Source: Conidiobolus incongruus B7586 (Eukaryota > Entomophthoromycota > Entomophthoromycetes > Entomophthorales > Conidiobolaceae). Taken from it: a DNA stretch of 10,935 nt. The notes below the pieces were generated by a model. The model was not told where the DNA came from. It saw only the letters and a program-made list of their open reading frames with translations, and ran no database searches. Below are positions 10,561 to 10,935 of this stretch, piece after piece. The stretch lies in assembly GCA_000697335.1 (NCBI GenBank), contig JNEM01012389.1, forward strand, positions 1-10,935. Direction: 5' to 3'. Position numbers and translations under genes: made by a program. Within the stretch, counting starts at the first letter, position 1, and each line of letters begins with the position of its first letter.

Positions 10561-10935
10561 TAGCTCTCTAAATCAATATATATAATTTTTTTATATTAAC
10601 TTTTAATTTCTTAAGTAGTTAATTTTTTAAAATTAATTAAAAGATAAAAATATTAATAATTTTTTTAATTAATCTCTTTTTTCGAATTTTCATTATATTT
10701 ATTATTATTATTATTTCTAAAACTAAAACTATATATATCAATATTTTATTAATATTACTTAATATATGATTGAATATATTTATATTAATTTATTAATTTA
10801 CAAATCTTAATTAAATCTTATTTATTAGTATATTAATATGATTGATAAATTTTTTATTTTTTATTTTATATTAAATCATTTTTAATAAAAATAACAATAT
10901 ATTATAATAGACATATAATAAAAAAATTAATATAT
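10561..10935. other. Extremely AT-rich right end with short TTA microsatellite
   Basis: The last 375 bases are almost only A and T; a hand count of 10741-10935 found about 13 G or C in 195 bases. It holds short A and T runs and a TTA run at 10699-10715 (between five and six units). No gene or structured RNA is visible. It may be ordinary spacer, or a segment used as a replication or chromosome-structure site; nothing in the sequence decides this. Confidence 0.55.

Noticed and set aside
10490-10600. tRNA-like string with an apparent TCT anticodon loop on the minus strand
   Set aside because: The bases flanking the loop do not pair and no matching D or T arm is present.

Overview
This window is nuclear DNA from a very AT-rich eukaryote. 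The best fit is a fungus, probably an early-diverging, zygomycete-grade lineage such as Conidiobolus and its relatives. That placement is inference. It rests on strongly AT-biased intergenic DNA, uniformly short introns (11 of 49-63 bases), the standard genetic code, and a fungal-style PPxY arrestin adaptor. No mobile element, viral relic, CRISPR array, tRNA or rRNA was found.

All three genes lie on the minus strand, so they are read from right to left. Positions 1-2809 hold the 5' part of the U5 snRNP GTPase Snu114/EFTUD2 in four exons. About 885 residues are present; the gene runs off the left edge with roughly the last 100 residues missing. Positions 3214-5416 hold a complete nine-exon gene for the zinc-finger protein arginine methyltransferase PRMT3 (589 residues), including an apparent first exon whose only coding bases are the ATG. 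Positions 6951-8081 hold an intronless, compositionally richer gene for a 376-residue arrestin-related trafficking adaptor that ends in two closely spaced PPxY motifs.

Between and beyond the genes lies AT-rich DNA: 2810-3213 (promoter and 3'-end spacer), 5417-6950 (about 1.5 kb) and 8082-10935 (about 2.9 kb). I see no convincing gene in any of them. The last 375 bases are almost pure A/T.

The genes do not form an operon or an obvious pathway. Snu114 drives spliceosome activation in the nucleus. PRMT3 is typically a cytosolic enzyme that methylates ribosomal protein uS5. The arrestin is predicted to bring a Nedd4/Rsp5-type ubiquitin ligase to membrane proteins. I found no clear sign of a previously undescribed system. 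The points most worth checking are the ATG-only exon and the barrel insertion of PRMT3, and the tandem PPxY tail and distinct composition of the arrestin.
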